Notes under the pieces: generated by a model
Database searches by the model: none
Seen by the model: only the letters and a program-made list of their open reading frames with translations
What the model was told of the DNA's origin: nothing
Assembly (NCBI RefSeq): GCF_039503195.1
Contig: NZ_JBCJKP010000001.1
Coordinates: 6,572,001 to 6,636,000 of the forward strand
From: Streptomyces mirabilis
GTDB taxonomy: Bacteria > Actinomycetota > Actinomycetes > Streptomycetales > Streptomycetaceae
Reading direction: 5' to 3'
Length of the DNA stretch: 64,000 bases
Shown: positions 62,924-64,000 of the stretch, in pieces
How the letters are laid out: the number at the start of each line of letters is the position of its first letter
Numbering within the stretch: the first letter of the stretch is position 1
Program-made: the position numbers and the translations under genes

Positions 62924-63274
62924 ATGTTCATGTTCTTGTTCCTGGTCGTCGCGCTCGCCGTCGTGGTCGCCGCGGTGACACTGTCCGTGGTGGGCGGCGG
63001 CGAGAGCGCCCCCCTTCCCGACGCCGAGCCCGATCGGCTGGTGGACCCGCTGCCCCAGGACCGGCCGGTGAACCGCGCGGACGTGGAGTCCGTGCGCTTC
63101 CCGCTCGTCGCCCGCGGCTACCGCATGGCGGACGTGGACGACGCCCTCGGCCGGCTCGGCGCCGAGCTCGCCGAGCGGGACGCCAGGATCGCCGACCTGG
63201 AGGCCGCGCTGGCCGGCGCCCGCGCCACCGCGACCATGTCGCTGCGCAAGCCGGCCGAGGGGGAGCAGCAGTGA
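62924..63274 (+). CDS. Small membrane-anchored DivIVA-domain protein
   Basis: 116 residues from the ATG at 62924. The first 25 residues form a membrane helix (MFMFLFLVVALAVVVAAVTL). The DivIVA-type segment is RADVESVRFPLVARGYRMAD, then VDDALGRLGAELAERDARIA, followed by a helix. The F-x-x-x-x-R-G-Y-x-x-x-x-V-D motif matches the membrane/polar targeting part of DivIVA, but the long coiled coil is missing. It could recruit proteins to curved membrane or to Wag31/DivIVA. Its stop overlaps the tag start, so the two are coupled. Confidence 0.8.
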   Translation: MFMFLFLVVALAVVVAAVTLSVVGGGESAPLPDAEPDRLVDPLPQDRPVNRADVESVRFPLVARGYRMADVDDALGRLGAELAERDARIADLEAALAGARATATMSLRKPAEGEQQ

Positions 63275-63852
63275 GCGACGCGCTCGCCGGGCCCGACGGC
63301 GCGCTGCGCTGCCCCTGGGCCCTGTCCACCGAGGACTACGTCTCGTACCACGACAAGGAGTGGGGCCGCCCGGTCCACGGCGACGACGCGCTGTACGAGC
63401 GGCTCTGCCTGGAGGCCTTTCAGTCGGGCCTGTCCTGGATCACGATCCTGCGCCGCCGGCCGGGTTTCCGTGCCGCCTTCGCCGACTTCGAGATCGCCTC
63501 GGTGGCCGCGTTCACGGACGCCGACAAGGAGCGCCTCCTCGGCGACCCGGGCATCATCCGCAACCGCGCCAAGATCGAGGCGACCGTCGCGAACGCGCGC
63601 GTGCTGGCCGACTGGGCGCCGGGCGAGCTGGACGAGCTGATCTGGTCCTTCGCCCCCGACCCGGCCGCCCGCCCGGCCCCTAAGCGGCTGGCCGACGTCC
63701 CGGCCGTCACCGACGAGTCGACGGCCCTCTCCAAGACCCTCAAGAAGCGCGGCATCCGTTTCGTGGGTCCGACCACGGCGTACGCGCTCATGCAGGCGTG
63801 CGGCCTGGTCAACGACCACTTGGAGGATTGCGCGGCCCGGAGCGCCCCTTAA
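63271..63852 (+). CDS. tag: DNA-3-methyladenine glycosylase I
   Basis: 193 residues from the GTG overlapping the upstream TGA. The family start RCPWALSTEDYVSYHDKEWG is followed by VHGDDALYERLCLEAFQSGL and IIRNRAKIEATVANA. Tag removes 3-methyladenine from alkylated DNA in base-excision repair. The zinc ligands of the family are expected to include the first Cys and the final His-x3-Cys (HLEDC), both present. The stop codon TAA is in the loop of a hairpin. Confidence 0.93.
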   Translation: MSDALAGPDGALRCPWALSTEDYVSYHDKEWGRPVHGDDALYERLCLEAFQSGLSWITILRRRPGFRAAFADFEIASVAAFTDADKERLLGDPGIIRNRAKIEATVANARVLADWAPGELDELIWSFAPDPAARPAPKRLADVPAVTDESTALSKTLKKRGIRFVGPTTAYALMQACGLVNDHLEDCAARSAP

Positions 63853-63859
63853 GGGGCGC
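63842..63859. terminator. Terminator overlapping the tag stop codon
   Basis: GCGCCCC (63842-63848), loop TTAA, GGGGCGC (63853-63859). The tag stop TAA is 63850-63852, in the loop. A second larger palindrome follows. Confidence 0.75.
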
Positions 63860-63860
63860 G

Positions 63861-63899
63861 GGGAACTGCGCGACCGTCCGCGGACGGCCCGCAGTTCCC
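63861..63899. repeat. Nested palindrome after tag
   Basis: GGGAACTGCG (63861-63870) pairs with CGCAGTTCCC (63890-63899), enclosing the perfect palindrome CCGTCCG-CGGACGG at 63874-63887. It belongs to the dispersed element family with core GGGGAACTGCGCGACC. Confidence 0.75.
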
Positions 63900-63933
63900 G
63901 TACCGACCTCCGACCGCCGAAGCCGGCGAAGCG

Positions 63934-64000
63934 TCACCGCCCCAAGTACTTCGGCTTCTCCTTGTTGACGAACGCCTGCACCGCGATCACATGGTCCTCG
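63934..64000 (-). CDS. Enoyl-CoA hydratase, C-terminal end (partial)
   Basis: The minus strand reads EDHVIAVQAFVNKEKPKYLG then R and TGA (63934-63936). This matches the end of crotonase-family enoyl-CoA hydratases (ED..ea..AF.eKR.P.f.G). The rest lies beyond the window. Family assignment rests on 21 residues only. Confidence 0.65.
   Translation of the reverse strand, partial: EDHVIAVQAFVNKEKPKYLGR

Overview
The window is high-GC actinobacterial chromosome, almost certainly Streptomyces. The evidence is GC-rich third codon positions, many GTG/TTG starts, four-base ATGA/GTGA overlaps, a mycothiol gene (mshB), polyphosphate glucokinase, a SpoIIE-type phosphatase with an RsbW-like partner, and a typA gene followed by two Opp-type peptide importers as at the bldK locus of S. 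coelicolor. The content is mostly core and housekeeping. I see no tRNA, rRNA, CRISPR array, insertion sequence, phage gene or biosynthetic cluster.

Layout. 1-3.0 kb: end of a DUF4245 protein, then on the minus strand a nitroreductase and xseA-xseB. 3.2-5.8 kb: ispH, ppgK and a DUF6542 membrane protein. 5.9-7.0 kb: ychF, frameshifted. 7.3-13.6 kb: SNF2 helicase, a threonine-synthase-like PLP enzyme, a GntR/UTRA regulator, a 60-residue SPOR protein, a Nudix hydrolase and an RsbW-like ATPase. 13.9-16.9 kb: a PAS-PAS-GAF-SpoIIE-HATPase phosphatase. 17.0-21.6 kb: a helical membrane protein on the minus strand facing a translationally coupled plus-strand set (membrane-anchored barrel protein, phosphotransferase, two small membrane proteins). 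21.6-25.5 kb, minus: a succinate dehydrogenase operon led by a small coiled-coil protein. 26-28.2 kb: an unusual peptide-binding lipoprotein. 28.4-30.3 kb: typA. 31-43.2 kb: two tandem five-gene Opp cassettes separated by a VOC protein. 43.4-49.9 kb: S9 peptidase (minus), a small membrane protein, mshB, DUF6113 and a VanW/PG_binding_4-type protein with a collagen-like N-terminus. 50-54 kb: a small secreted protein (minus), then ABC exporter plus two-component system in one overlapping operon. 54.1-56.1 kb, minus: GNAT and transglutaminase-like protein. 56.2-64 kb: fdxA, dapC, a secreted protein, a transglycosylase-like protein, dapE, a LOG-family protein, folP, a DivIVA-domain protein, tag and the tail of an enoyl-CoA hydratase.

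Functional links. dapC and dapE supply lysine and cell-wall diaminopimelate. The Opp cassettes import oligopeptides and, by analogy with bldK, could carry a developmental signal. The exporter and the DesK/NarL-type pair are probably one regulatory unit with a palindrome at the promoter.

The most important caution concerns sequence quality. Six otherwise intact genes (ychF, the 17-18.6 kb membrane gene, a small membrane gene at 21 kb, sdhA, a small secreted protein at 50 kb, and the transglutaminase-like gene) each carry one frameshift repaired by adding a single base in a short G/C run. In all six the repaired length is an exact number of codons. This looks like systematic homopolymer under-calling rather than pseudogenes. 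I did not find a clearly new defence or metabolic system. The least explained unit is the coupled membrane/phosphotransferase set at 17-21.6 kb.
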